NCBI RefSeq assembly: GCF_000949455.1
Contig: NZ_JXXK01000035.1
Span: forward strand, 1 to 37,745
Direction of reading: 5' to 3'
DNA: 37,745 nt
From: Ruthenibacterium lactatiformans
Lineage (GTDB): Bacteria; Bacillota; Clostridia; Oscillospirales; Ruminococcaceae
The position numbers and the translations under genes were made by a program. Positions 1 to 7,395 of this stretch are shown piece after piece. The number at the start of each line of letters is the position of its first letter. Position 1 is the first letter of the stretch. A model generated the notes under the pieces. The model did not search any database. It worked only from the letters and a program-made list of their open reading frames with translations, and was not told where the DNA came from.

Positions 1-77
1 CACCTCTCCGTTTCGTATGAGGGAAAGAGAAAGTTGTGATAGGAGATTGAATAGAGTCTTAATGCTGTACATACCAA

Positions 78-105
78 ACGCGCAGTCCTGTTGGCTGCGC
101 GTTTT
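78..105 (+). terminator. Hairpin plus T-run upstream of mobC
   Basis: ACGCGCAG and CTGCGCGT pair around a short loop and run into TTTTTATAT, an intrinsic terminator shape. It either ends transcription of the gene left of the window or attenuates entry into the transfer operon. The 1-124 leader directly upstream of mobC and the relaxase is also where oriT is commonly found in mobilisation modules, but no nic site could be recognised. Confidence 0.55.
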
Positions 106-124
106 TATATAGGAAAAAAGAATC

Positions 125-433
125 ATGACCAAGCGTCCAATAAAAATTACAGTCCGGCTTTCACAGACAGAAGCCGTCCGCTTCGATGCACTGGCATCGG
201 AATGCGGCAGCAAAAAAGAACCGCTCATCCGCAATCTCATCATGGGCGTGGAAATAAAGCCGCGGCCTACGGAAGAACAGCTACGGCTCGTCCGTGAGAT
301 ATCCGGGATCGCAAACAACATCAACCAGATCACGCGCCTTGCCAACACGGTTAAAAGCGTTTCCCCCGCACAGGTGGAGGAACTGCAGCGGCTGTGCAGC
401 GAGGCGCTTTCGCTTGTAAGGGAGAGTCTGTGA
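125..433 (+). CDS. mobC: MobC-family relaxosome accessory protein
   Basis: This 102-residue protein begins with a ribbon-helix-helix-like segment (KITVRLSQTEAVRFDALA) and ends with the MobC signature around residues 60-75 (GIANNINQITRLAN). MobC proteins bind near oriT and help the relaxase open the DNA. The relaxase ATG at 434 directly follows the TGA of this gene, so the two are translationally coupled, the standard mobC-relaxase arrangement. The upstream ribosome site (AGGAAAAAAG) is weak but placed correctly. Family assignment is by motif and context. Confidence 0.9.
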   Translation: MTKRPIKITVRLSQTEAVRFDALASECGSKKEPLIRNLIMGVEIKPRPTEEQLRLVREISGIANNINQITRLANTVKSVSPAQVEELQRLCSEALSLVRESL

Positions 434-1834
434 ATGGCATACACAAAAATATTTCCGATCCGCACCCGCCTTGACCGCCGTGTGCGCTATGCGCTCAACG
501 GAAAAAAGACCGCGCTGGAAACAGCGGCAGGCTATGCACTGGATGCCGCCAAAACAGAAAGCGTCCTGTTCACGGACGCATTCAACTGCGGCCTTACCGC
601 GCCCTGCACGGAAATGTACGCGACCAAACGGCGCTGGGGCAAGGACCAAAACAGGGTGCAGGGCTATCACATCATCCAGTCCTTCCGGCCCGGAGAGGTG
701 ACGCCGGAGCAGGCGCATGAGATCGGCTGTGAATTTGTCCGCCGATTTCTGGCCGGACGGTACGAAACCGTCATTGGCACGCATCTGGACAAAGCCCATC
801 CACATAACCACATCGTGTTCAACGCCTGTTCGTATGCGGACGGCAGGATGTTCCGCAACGATTTCAACAACTACTACAACGGAATCCGTACCGTTTCAGA
901 CGCGCTCTGCCGCGAATACGGCCTTTCCGTCATTGAGCCGCAAAACAAAGGGAAGCAGTACCGGGAATGGCTGGACGAAAAGGAGAAAAAGCCCACCATG
1001 CACGGAATGGTAAAAGCGGATGTGGACGAAGTGCTTGCCGCCGCTGTCAGCTTCCAGACCTTTGTGTTTGGCCTTCAGCGGCGCGGATACATCGTCAAAT
1101 GCGGCCCGGAGATCAAATATATGGCGGTCCGCCATAAGACGGGCGGCAAGTTTTTGCGCTTTAAATCCCTGGGGCCGGAATACACGGAGGCGGCCATCCG
1201 CCAGCGGCTGGAGCAGCCGCCGCAGCTTCGGACGCCCACCACGCCCGAAGTCCCGCCGCGCCCGGCGCGGCAAAACATGCGGAAAAAAGAAAATCAAAAG
1301 TCCTCTTCACGCCCGCGCAGGGCCTACCGCCTGCGCGGGCGCTTTGCGTCCGGGCGGGCCGGATATTCCGGTTTTGCCGCCCTGACTTACCGATACCTGC
1401 ACCTGCTGTGCAAGGTCCGGCGCAAACGCGCGCCCCGCCACGTCTCCTATGCGCTGCGCGGGGAGCTGCGCCGCTTCGACCGGTATCTGGCACAGCATCA
1501 GTTCCTGCTGGAACACAAAATCACGGACAGCGCCGCACTCTGTGCGTACAGGGCGCAGACGGAAACAGAGATCGAACGCATGACGCACCGGCGTGCGGTG
1601 CTGTACCGGAAAAGGGGGGATACATCCAATGGTATGAACCGTGCGGAGCTGTCCGCCCAAATCGACCGTCTGACCAGCGCGCTTCGGGCCATGCGCCGGG
1701 AACTGCGCCTGTGCGAGCAGATCGAGGCGGATATGGAGCATATCCGGGACCAGCTTGCATTGGCCCATATGGACGCGCAGCGGGAAGAAACGAAAAAGCG
1801 AAAGGAGGTGAAGCGCGATGAATATGGGAGGTGA
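434..1834 (+). CDS. Relaxase/mobilization nuclease (MobA/VirD2 type)
   Basis: This 466-residue protein is the DNA-nicking relaxase that cuts oriT, stays attached to the 5' end through a tyrosine and pilots the strand through the secretion channel. The metal-binding motif of the PF03432 relaxase domain is visible as H122-P-H124-N-H126 followed by IVFN. A candidate catalytic tyrosine lies near the N-terminus in RRVRYALNG. The C-terminal third is very basic and helical, with coiled-coil-like stretches, as expected for DNA binding and delivery to the coupling protein. It starts immediately after mobC and overlaps the next gene by 17 bases, so it is in the same operon. Confidence 0.92.
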   Translation: MAYTKIFPIRTRLDRRVRYALNGKKTALETAAGYALDAAKTESVLFTDAFNCGLTAPCTEMYATKRRWGKDQNRVQGYHIIQSFRPGEVTPEQAHEIGCEFVRRFLAGRYETVIGTHLDKAHPHNHIVFNACSYADGRMFRNDFNNYYNGIRTVSDALCREYGLSVIEPQNKGKQYREWLDEKEKKPTMHGMVKADVDEVLAAAVSFQTFVFGLQRRGYIVKCGPEIKYMAVRHKTGGKFLRFKSLGPEYTEAAIRQRLEQPPQLRTPTTPEVPPRPARQNMRKKENQKSSSRPRRAYRLRGRFASGRAGYSGFAALTYRYLHLLCKVRRKRAPRHVSYALRGELRRFDRYLAQHQFLLEHKITDSAALCAYRAQTETEIERMTHRRAVLYRKRGDTSNGMNRAELSAQIDRLTSALRAMRRELRLCEQIEADMEHIRDQLALAHMDAQREETKKRKEVKRDEYGR

Positions 1835-2408
1835 CGCGGCGGAGCGTCTGGTGCGGGACAGCCTGATGATCACGGAGGAGGCTGTGAAGCTGGCCGGGCT
1901 CGGCGCAAAAAACCTTGCGGCGATCCTGGTGGCTCTGGCCAAAGAAGAGGAAAAGACCCATGGCCCCACGCATCTGACGCGTCTGCTGCGCAGCGGCGAG
2001 GAATTGAAGCTGCTGCCCATCAAAAGCGAAGACCTGCGGCAGTTCCGACAGCTTGCAAAGGAATACGGCGTCCTGTTCTGCCCGATCAAAAACAAATCTC
2101 TGGACAACGGGCTGAACGATATCCTGTTTCCGGCCAGCGCGGCGGCAAGCGTCAACCGCGTGCTGGAGCATCTGGGCTACCCTGTGCCGCGGGAAAAGGC
2201 AGTGGAGGTAAAAAAAGAAGCCGCCCGCGGTCGGTCCGGCAGCGCCTCGCAGACACGCGGGCATGGCTCAGACAGCAATGCGAGGACGACTGCTACTGAA
2301 CGTCCGTCCGTGCGCGCGGCCATCGACCGCCTGCAAAAGCAGGCGCGCACGCAGACGGACAACGCCGTCCGTACGGTAACGAGGGACGAGCCGTATTTTG
2401 AGTTGTAG
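1818..2408 (+). CDS. PcfB family (DUF3801) conjugation protein
   Basis: This 196-residue protein matches the PcfB/DUF3801 pattern: an N-terminal helical region with GLGAKNLAAILVALAKEE, then LKLLPIKSEDLRQFRQLAKEYGVLFCPIK, and a variable charged tail. PcfB of pCF10 is an accessory factor that joins the relaxosome to the coupling protein. It starts inside the end of the relaxase gene at an ATG preceded by AGGAGGT (1803-1809). Its location between relaxase and coupling-protein genes fits an adaptor role. The last 50 residues are low-complexity, polar and unlikely to be conserved. Confidence 0.85.
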   Translation: MNMGGDAAERLVRDSLMITEEAVKLAGLGAKNLAAILVALAKEEEKTHGPTHLTRLLRSGEELKLLPIKSEDLRQFRQLAKEYGVLFCPIKNKSLDNGLNDILFPASAAASVNRVLEHLGYPVPREKAVEVKKEAARGRSGSASQTRGHGSDSNARTTATERPSVRAAIDRLQKQARTQTDNAVRTVTRDEPYFEL

Positions 2409-2422
2409 GAGTGAAAAAAGCT

Positions 2423-3283
2423 ATGGCAAATATCGCAGACCTGATCGCAAACAGAAATCAGGAGCTTGAGGATTTTAAGCAGAAAAAACAGGAGGAACGC
2501 ACAGAGGCCTATGAGCGGCGTGACGCGGCGGTGATGGAGGTCACATCGGACCCGGAAAAATACAGGGCGTTTCTGGACCTGCACGCGCAGACCATGTACA
2601 ATGCGGTCAATACCGCCACAGTATGGAAGCAGCGCCCCGGCGCAACGCAGCTTCTGCCGCGCAAAAAATGGGCAGAGCTTGGGCGGAAAATACGCGAGGA
2701 TGAAACGCCCGTACAGGTGTTCATGCGGGATACGCGCAGCGGGTACATCAAGCTGGACTATGTGTACGACAAGGCGCAGACCGCAGGCGACCCGGTTCCC
2801 GTGCGTGGGATACTGCGGGACGGAACGCCGGACATGGAAAAGGCGCTGGGCGCGCTGCTGCAAAGCAGCCCCGTGGAGGTTGTCGCGACAGCAGATATCT
2901 TCGGGGAGGCGGAATACCAGCCGGAGGAAAACCGCATCGCCATCCAGCCGGACCTTTCGGGCGCGGCATCGTTCCGCGCGCTGGCGCGCGAGATCGTCTA
3001 TGCGCAGATCGGAACAGGGATGGAGGCGTGCGATTTTGACCCGCGGCCCTATGAGCTGGATGCGCACAGCGTATGCTATGCGCTGTGCAGACGGTACGGC
3101 GTCCCGGTGGAGCAGCCGGACTTTTCCGGCGTCGTACAGCAGTACGGGGAGCTGGAAGCGCCCGAACGCCTGAATATGCTGCGGGAGACCTGCGACCTTT
3201 CCAAGGTGCTGAACCGCAGCATTGAACGTGCGCTGGACCTGCGCCAGCGCAGCAGGGCAAAGAATGCCGTGCTGACCCGGTGA
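2423..3283 (+). CDS. ArdC-like ssDNA-binding/zincin-like protein with degenerate active site
   Basis: This is a protein of 286 residues from the ATG at 2423, which has GGAG at 2408-2411; a GTG at 2411 would overlap that ribosome site. The N-terminal part after a coiled coil (about residues 45-110: YNAVNT, RPGATQLLPRKKWAELGRKI) resembles the ArdC/LtrC N-terminal ssDNA-binding domain. The second half resembles the linked zincin-like domain, but where HExxH is expected the sequence reads LAREIVYAQ, so both histidines are missing and peptidase activity is unlikely. Family proteins counter host restriction or protect incoming single strands. It overlaps the coupling-protein gene by 4 bases. The assignment rests on pattern only. 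Confidence 0.6.
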   Translation: MANIADLIANRNQELEDFKQKKQEERTEAYERRDAAVMEVTSDPEKYRAFLDLHAQTMYNAVNTATVWKQRPGATQLLPRKKWAELGRKIREDETPVQVFMRDTRSGYIKLDYVYDKAQTAGDPVPVRGILRDGTPDMEKALGALLQSSPVEVVATADIFGEAEYQPEENRIAIQPDLSGAASFRALAREIVYAQIGTGMEACDFDPRPYELDAHSVCYALCRRYGVPVEQPDFSGVVQQYGELEAPERLNMLRETCDLSKVLNRSIERALDLRQRSRAKNAVLTR

Positions 3284-5106
3284 AGCCGCAGCAGGGCCGC
3301 ACGGCCCGGTGCATCCTGTGGGCGCTGGGCTTCCCGCTGGCATTGTGGCTCGCCGCGGCGCTGGCCGATGCGTTTTCCGGCGGCGCATCCCTGTCCAGGG
3401 TGCTCGCCCGTTTCTCCGTCTGCATGAACGCCCCGTTCTCGGTCCGTTGGACAGAGGATACGGGGCGTTTTCTGCTTCTGGCGGGGCTGCTGTATCCGGC
3501 GGGGGCCGTGGCCGTGGAATCCGGGCGCGGCAACCGCCGTCCGGGCGAAGAATACGGCAGCGCCCGGTGGGGAGACCCGCGGGCCATCGGAAAAAAGTAC
3601 CGGGACAGGCGGCACAGGGAGAAAAACATCCTGCTGACACAGCATGTCGCGCTGGGCCTGGATGGGCGCATCACAAAACGCAATACCCACCAGCTCATCG
3701 TCGGCGGCTCCGGAGCGGGCAAGACACGGTATTTTTGCCTGCCCAATGTGATGAACGCCTGTTGCTCATATATTATCACAGACTGCAAGGGCGAGATTTT
3801 GCGCGCCGTGGGCGGGCTGCTTGAAAAGCAGGGCATCCCGTTCACGGTGCTGGACCTTGTGAATATGCGCGGCCATTACAATCCCTTCGCCTATCTGCGC
3901 AGAGACAGCGACGCGCTGAGGCTTGTCACGAACCTTGTGGCGAACACGACGCCTAAGGACGCGAAAAACTCGGACCCGTTCTGGGACCGTGCGGAGACGG
4001 CGCTCCTGCAGGCGCTCATTTTGTATCTGAAGCACAGAGCGCCTGTGTGCGAGCAGAACTTCACGATGGTCATGGAGATGATCAACGCGGCGGAGGTGCG
4101 GGAGGGCGACCCGAATTTCAAAAGTGCGCTGGACCTGCTGTTTGACGAGCTGGAAAGCGAAGAGCCGCAGAGCATTGCGCTCAAGCAGTACAAGGTGTTC
4201 AAGCAGGCGCAGGACAAAACCGCGAAAAGCATCCTCATCGGCGCGGCGGTCCGGCTTGCGCCCTTCAATCTGCCGGAGCTGGCCCGCGTCACAGACAGCG
4301 ACGAGATGTATATTGGGCGGCTGGGGGAGGAAAAGCGCGCGATTTTCTGCGTGATACCGGACAACGACACCAGCCTGAATTTTCTGGTGAGCATGCTGTA
4401 TACGCAGGCGTTTCAGGAGCTTTACTACATTGCCGACCAGAAATACGGCGGGCCGCTGCCTGTGCATGTGCAGTGCATCCAGGACGAATGGGCGAATACG
4501 CCGCAGCCGGACAACTATCTGCAGATCCTGCGCACGGCGCGCAGCCGGAACATCGGGTGCAGCGTGGTGGTACAGGGGCTTTCCGCCATCAAGGCGATGT
4601 ACAAGGAGAGCTGGGAGGAGGTCGTGGGCAACTGCGATTCGTTCCTGTTCCTGGGCGGCAACGATCAGGAAAGCTTGTCGTATATCAGCAAAATGACAGG
4701 GAAGGCGACCATTGATACCATAACACGCGGTGAGACAAAGGGGCGCGGCGGCTCATCCAGCCGGAACTTCCAGAATACGGGCCGGGAGCTTGTGACGCCG
4801 GAGGAGCTGCGCATGGTGGACCGGGACGCGCTGCTGCTCATCCGCGGCGAATGCCCAGTGCTGGACCGGAAGTACGACTTGAACCGGCATCCGAATATCC
4901 GGTACACGGAAATGGGCGGCGCGCCGCCATACAAGGTGCCGGAGGATTACTGCGCATTGTCCGCCAGTATTCCGGCGGAGGATGTACAGGAAGAATGGAA
5001 AAAGGGAACGCCGCTTGCGCCGGAGCTGCTTTCGGCGGTTGAGGTGCTTCACAGCAAAGAAGAACTGGAGGAAAAGAAAATTGAACGAAAAAAAGAACAA
5101 GCCTGA
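3280..5106 (+). CDS. virD4: VirD4/TraG-type coupling ATPase
   Basis: This 608-residue protein is the type IV coupling protein that docks the relaxase-DNA complex to the mating channel. Two hydrophobic N-terminal segments (about residues 11-32 and 63-80) anchor it in the membrane. The Walker A loop GGSGAGKT is at about residue 142, and the Walker B region CIQDEWANTPQPDN is near residue 402. Downstream motifs such as TARSRNIGCSVVVQGLSAIK and NCDSFLFLGGNDQES are typical of the TraG/VirD4 family. It starts at a GTG overlapping the previous stop. Length is normal for the family. Confidence 0.95.
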   Translation: MKPQQGRTARCILWALGFPLALWLAAALADAFSGGASLSRVLARFSVCMNAPFSVRWTEDTGRFLLLAGLLYPAGAVAVESGRGNRRPGEEYGSARWGDPRAIGKKYRDRRHREKNILLTQHVALGLDGRITKRNTHQLIVGGSGAGKTRYFCLPNVMNACCSYIITDCKGEILRAVGGLLEKQGIPFTVLDLVNMRGHYNPFAYLRRDSDALRLVTNLVANTTPKDAKNSDPFWDRAETALLQALILYLKHRAPVCEQNFTMVMEMINAAEVREGDPNFKSALDLLFDELESEEPQSIALKQYKVFKQAQDKTAKSILIGAAVRLAPFNLPELARVTDSDEMYIGRLGEEKRAIFCVIPDNDTSLNFLVSMLYTQAFQELYYIADQKYGGPLPVHVQCIQDEWANTPQPDNYLQILRTARSRNIGCSVVVQGLSAIKAMYKESWEEVVGNCDSFLFLGGNDQESLSYISKMTGKATIDTITRGETKGRGGSSSRNFQNTGRELVTPEELRMVDRDALLLIRGECPVLDRKYDLNRHPNIRYTEMGGAPPYKVPEDYCALSASIPAEDVQEEWKKGTPLAPELLSAVEVLHSKEELEEKKIERKKEQA

Positions 5107-5440
5107 CGCGGCGGCGCTGCGCGATGCAAAGCGCGGTCATAAGGCGCGCATCGGATATGCGCGTATTGTATTGGTGTGCCTGCTGGGCGCGCTGCTGGCG
5201 GTCCCGGCTTTTGCAGAGGGCGGCGCATCGGGGCCGCTGGACACCATCAACAACCTGTCCGACCTGGTGTTCCAATGTGTGCGCGCCGTGGGCGTTATCG
5301 TGGCGGGCTACGGCATCGTACAGATCGGCCTTGCGGTGCAGAGCCATGATTCCAGCCAGCGGGCCAACGGCTTTCTGGCATTTTTCGGCGGGCTGCTCAT
5401 CATGTTTGCAAAGGAGATTTTGGACTTTATTACGGTGTAG
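5081..5440 (+). CDS. Maff2 family small membrane protein (VirB2-like)
   Basis: This is a protein of 119 residues from a TTG at 5081 with GGAGG at 5067-5071, nine bases upstream; the gene overlaps the end of virD4. A signal-peptide-like segment (IVLVCLLGALLAVPAFAEG, about residues 28-46) is followed by a mature part with two hydrophobic helices (VGVIVAGYGIVQIGLAVQ and ANGFLAFFGGLLIMFAKEIL). This is the Maff2 pattern found next to coupling-protein genes in Tn1549-like elements. By position and topology it may be the VirB2/pilin equivalent of the channel, but that role is inferred. Confidence 0.85.
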   Translation: MNEKKNKPDAAALRDAKRGHKARIGYARIVLVCLLGALLAVPAFAEGGASGPLDTINNLSDLVFQCVRAVGVIVAGYGIVQIGLAVQSHDSSQRANGFLAFFGGLLIMFAKEILDFITV

Positions 5441-5469
5441 TTGACGCGGTAATATTTTGAGGGTAAGAT
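5441..5469 (+). promoter_or_regulatory. Sigma-A-type promoter of the toxin-antitoxin pair
   Basis: TTGACG (5441-5446) begins directly after the Maff2 stop and is separated by exactly 17 bases from TAAGAT (5464-5469). Transcription would start near 5476, about 30 bases before the antitoxin ATG. This gives the toxin-antitoxin cassette expression independent of the conjugation operon. Confidence 0.75.
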
Positions 5470-5505
5470 ATATATGTGCTTAATTTGTAACAGGGAGGGC
5501 GGAGT

Positions 5506-5796
5506 ATGAACATCAAACCATCGGCGTCTATTCGCAACAACTACAACGAAATTTCAAAGCTGTGCAAAAGCACAGGAGAACCTGTGTACTTGACAAAAAG
5601 CGGCGAGGGTGATTTGGTCGTAATGGATATCGAAGCCTTTTCCCGCCGTGAGAAAATGCTAGCCCTGCGGGAGACCCTGCTGGACATTGAACGCGACCGA
5701 ATCAACGGGGCAAAATACTATTCTGTTGATGAAGTGGATGCTGAACTGCGAAGGGCGATTGCGGAGGCGTCAGGGCATGGACGGGCAGAGGTATAG
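5506..5796 (+). CDS. Antitoxin, Phd/YefM family
   Basis: This 96-residue protein has the Phd/YefM N-terminal DNA-binding fold (PSASIRNNYNEISKLCK) followed by GEPVYLTKSGEGDLVVMD, the hallmark segment of the family. The C-terminal 35 residues are the expected flexible toxin-binding arm. It starts behind GGGAGGGCGGAG. It overlaps the toxin gene by 20 bases, giving coupled synthesis. As in other Phd/YefM systems the antitoxin probably represses its own promoter at 5441-5469. Likely role: stabilisation (addiction) of the ICE. Confidence 0.92.
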   Translation: MNIKPSASIRNNYNEISKLCKSTGEPVYLTKSGEGDLVVMDIEAFSRREKMLALRETLLDIERDRINGAKYYSVDEVDAELRRAIAEASGHGRAEV

Positions 5797-6088
5797 GGTA
5801 CTGATTTCGGATAAGGCGCGGCAGATGATGAAGGCGCATGTATCTTTCCTGGCGGAAGTGAACCCGCAGGCAGCGGAAAAGCTGAGGGTATCCCTGATGG
5901 AAGGTATACGAAGCCTGGCACAGATGCCGGAGCGATGTCCTTATTTGGATGAAGAAGATCGGAGGAGTCCATATCGAAAACTGCATATACCCAAGTGGTA
6001 TCTGGCTATATACGTTGTAGTGGACGATACAGTCTATGTAGAGTACATTGTAGACGCCAGACAGGAATATGGGTGGCTGCTTCGATAA
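5777..6088 (+). CDS. Toxin, RelE/ParE family
   Basis: This is a 103-residue protein from the ATG at 5777 (GGAGG at 5763-5767). Family signs are YRVLISDKARQMM at the start, a helical hairpin, and the C-terminal beta-sheet YRKLHIPKWYLAIYVV...VYVEYIVDARQEYGWLL, which matches the RelE/ParE pattern ending in D-x-R-Q-x-Y. RelE members cut mRNA on ribosomes and ParE members poison gyrase; sequence alone does not decide which applies here. It is paired with the upstream Phd/YefM antitoxin and followed by a strong terminator. Confidence 0.92.
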   Translation: MDGQRYRVLISDKARQMMKAHVSFLAEVNPQAAEKLRVSLMEGIRSLAQMPERCPYLDEEDRRSPYRKLHIPKWYLAIYVVVDDTVYVEYIVDARQEYGWLLR

Positions 6089-6108
6089 AAAAAGTGAAGA
6101 ATCGCATG

Positions 6109-6140
6109 AAAAAAGACGGCTTTTTCAGGCCGTCTTTTTT
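6109..6140 (+). terminator. Intrinsic terminator after toxin-antitoxin pair
   Basis: AAAAAAGACGGC and GCCGTCTTTTTT form a long stem around a short T-rich loop, ending in a T-run. The symmetric A- and T-tracts mean it could work in both directions. It closes the toxin-antitoxin transcript just before the VirB6 gene. Confidence 0.85.
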
Positions 6141-6162
6141 GTTTGTGGAGGTGTGAAATCAT

Positions 6163-6999
6163 TTGGATGATAACTGGATCGTAGAGAATCTGGAAAATGC
6201 ATTGGCGACATGGAATGAGAAGCTGGCGGAGATCTGGCAGCTTGTGAGCATGACGCCGCAGGAATTTAAAGGTGGCGGGATATGGAACATCGTTGTGCAG
6301 ATCAACGGCGCGCTGCAGGCCATCGGGTATGGGCTGCTCGTTCTGTTTTTCGCCATGGGGCTGTTCAAAAACACGGTGAACTTTCAGGAGCTGCGCCGCC
6401 CGGAGGCGGCTTTGCGGTATTTCCTGCATTTTGTGGCGGCAAAAGCCGCCGTCACCTACTGTATGCCGCTGATGCTGGCCGTGTTCGATATATGCGGCGG
6501 CATTGTAAGCACGGTGGCCGGGCAGATGGGCGGTATGGCGGGCAACGTGGGCACATTGCCCGGCGAGATCAGCGCGGCCATCGGAAACGTGGGTTTTCTC
6601 GCGTCCATCCCGCTGTGGCTCGTGACGATTTTGGGCAGCCTGTTCATTACCGTGCTTTCCTTTATCCTGATCATGACGGTGTATAGCCGTTTTTTCAAAC
6701 TATACATTTACACAGCTTTGGCCCCGGTGCCCATCGCGGCATTTGGCAGCGGCGAAACGGCGGCCACGGGGAAGGCGTTCCTCAAAGGATATGTGGGCGT
6801 GTGCCTGGAAGGTGCGGTCATCGTGCTGTCCTGCCTGATCTTTTCCGCATATATGGGCAGCGGGTCGCCCGCGGCACCGTCAGGCTCAGCGGTTTCGATG
6901 GTTTGGACCTATGTGGCGGAAATGATCTTCAACATGCTGGTCCTTGTGGGACTGGTAAAAGGCTCGGACCGCATCGTGCGGGAAATGATGAGCCTGTAA
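6163..6999 (+). CDS. VirB6/TrbL-like channel protein (CD1112 family)
   Basis: This is a protein of 278 residues from a TTG at 6163 with GGAGGTG at 6147-6153. A polar N-terminal part (about residues 1-45) is followed by about six hydrophobic helices (for example GYGLLVLFFAMGLF, IPLWLVTILGSLFITVLSFILIMTVY, MIFNMLVLVGLVKG). The mix of a long polar-hydrophobic middle and ALAPVPIAAFG is typical of the VirB6/TrbL-like proteins of Tn1549-like elements, which form part of the inner-membrane pore. It is followed after 15 bases by prgI. Confidence 0.88.
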   Translation: MDDNWIVENLENALATWNEKLAEIWQLVSMTPQEFKGGGIWNIVVQINGALQAIGYGLLVLFFAMGLFKNTVNFQELRRPEAALRYFLHFVAAKAAVTYCMPLMLAVFDICGGIVSTVAGQMGGMAGNVGTLPGEISAAIGNVGFLASIPLWLVTILGSLFITVLSFILIMTVYSRFFKLYIYTALAPVPIAAFGSGETAATGKAFLKGYVGVCLEGAVIVLSCLIFSAYMGSGSPAAPSGSAVSMVWTYVAEMIFNMLVLVGLVKGSDRIVREMMSL

Positions 7000-7014
7000 C
7001 GAGGTGAAAGAATT

Positions 7015-7395
7015 TTGGAGATAAAGGTGCCGAAGGAAGTACGGCAATACCATGAAAGCATTTTTTTCGGGCTGTCGCTGCGGCAGTTCGGATGCTCGCT
7101 TGCCGCTGTGGGAGCAGCGGTGGGGATGTATTTTGGATGTGTGGATACGCTTGGAACGGAAGCGACGGGCTGGGTATGTATTTTTGGGGCCGCGCCGCTG
7201 GCGCTGGCCGGATTTTTTACCTACAACGGGATGCCGCTGGAAAAATTTTTGTGGGCGGTATTCAAAAGCCAGGTGCTGCGCGCCCGGCCCCGTGTGTTCC
7301 GGGCGAAAAACTATTGGTATATATTCTTTTGTGAAAAAAGGCGGCTGGAAAAACCAGCCGCCCTTTTCAAATACAAGCGGAAAGAAGGAAGAAGG
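7015..7395 (+). CDS. prgI: PrgI family (VirB3-like) membrane protein, no stop before the next gene
   Basis: A TTG at 7015 with GAGGTG at 7001-7006 starts a PrgI protein: MEIKVPKEVRQYHESIFFGL, two hydrophobic segments (about residues 24-44 and 50-68) and the family ending RPRVFRAKNYWY. PrgI works beside VirB4 in the mating channel. The reading frame does not stop where PrgI normally ends. It passes through a hairpin (7340-7362) and joins in frame the secreted protein that starts at 7396, staying open to 11394. Either this is a real fusion, or the PrgI stop has been lost. Adding one T to the T4 at 7327-7330 would create a TGA just before the hairpin. The end given is the last base before the downstream ATG. 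Confidence 0.8.
7340..7362 (+). terminator. Terminator-like hairpin inside the prgI-surface protein reading frame
   Basis: GGCGGCTGG (7340-7348) and CCAGCCGCC (7354-7362) form a perfect 9-bp stem with an AAAAA loop, flanked by an A-run before and CTTTTC after. It looks like an intrinsic terminator or attenuator between prgI and the surface-protein gene, yet lies within an open reading frame. The short T-run suggests partial termination. Confidence 0.55.
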
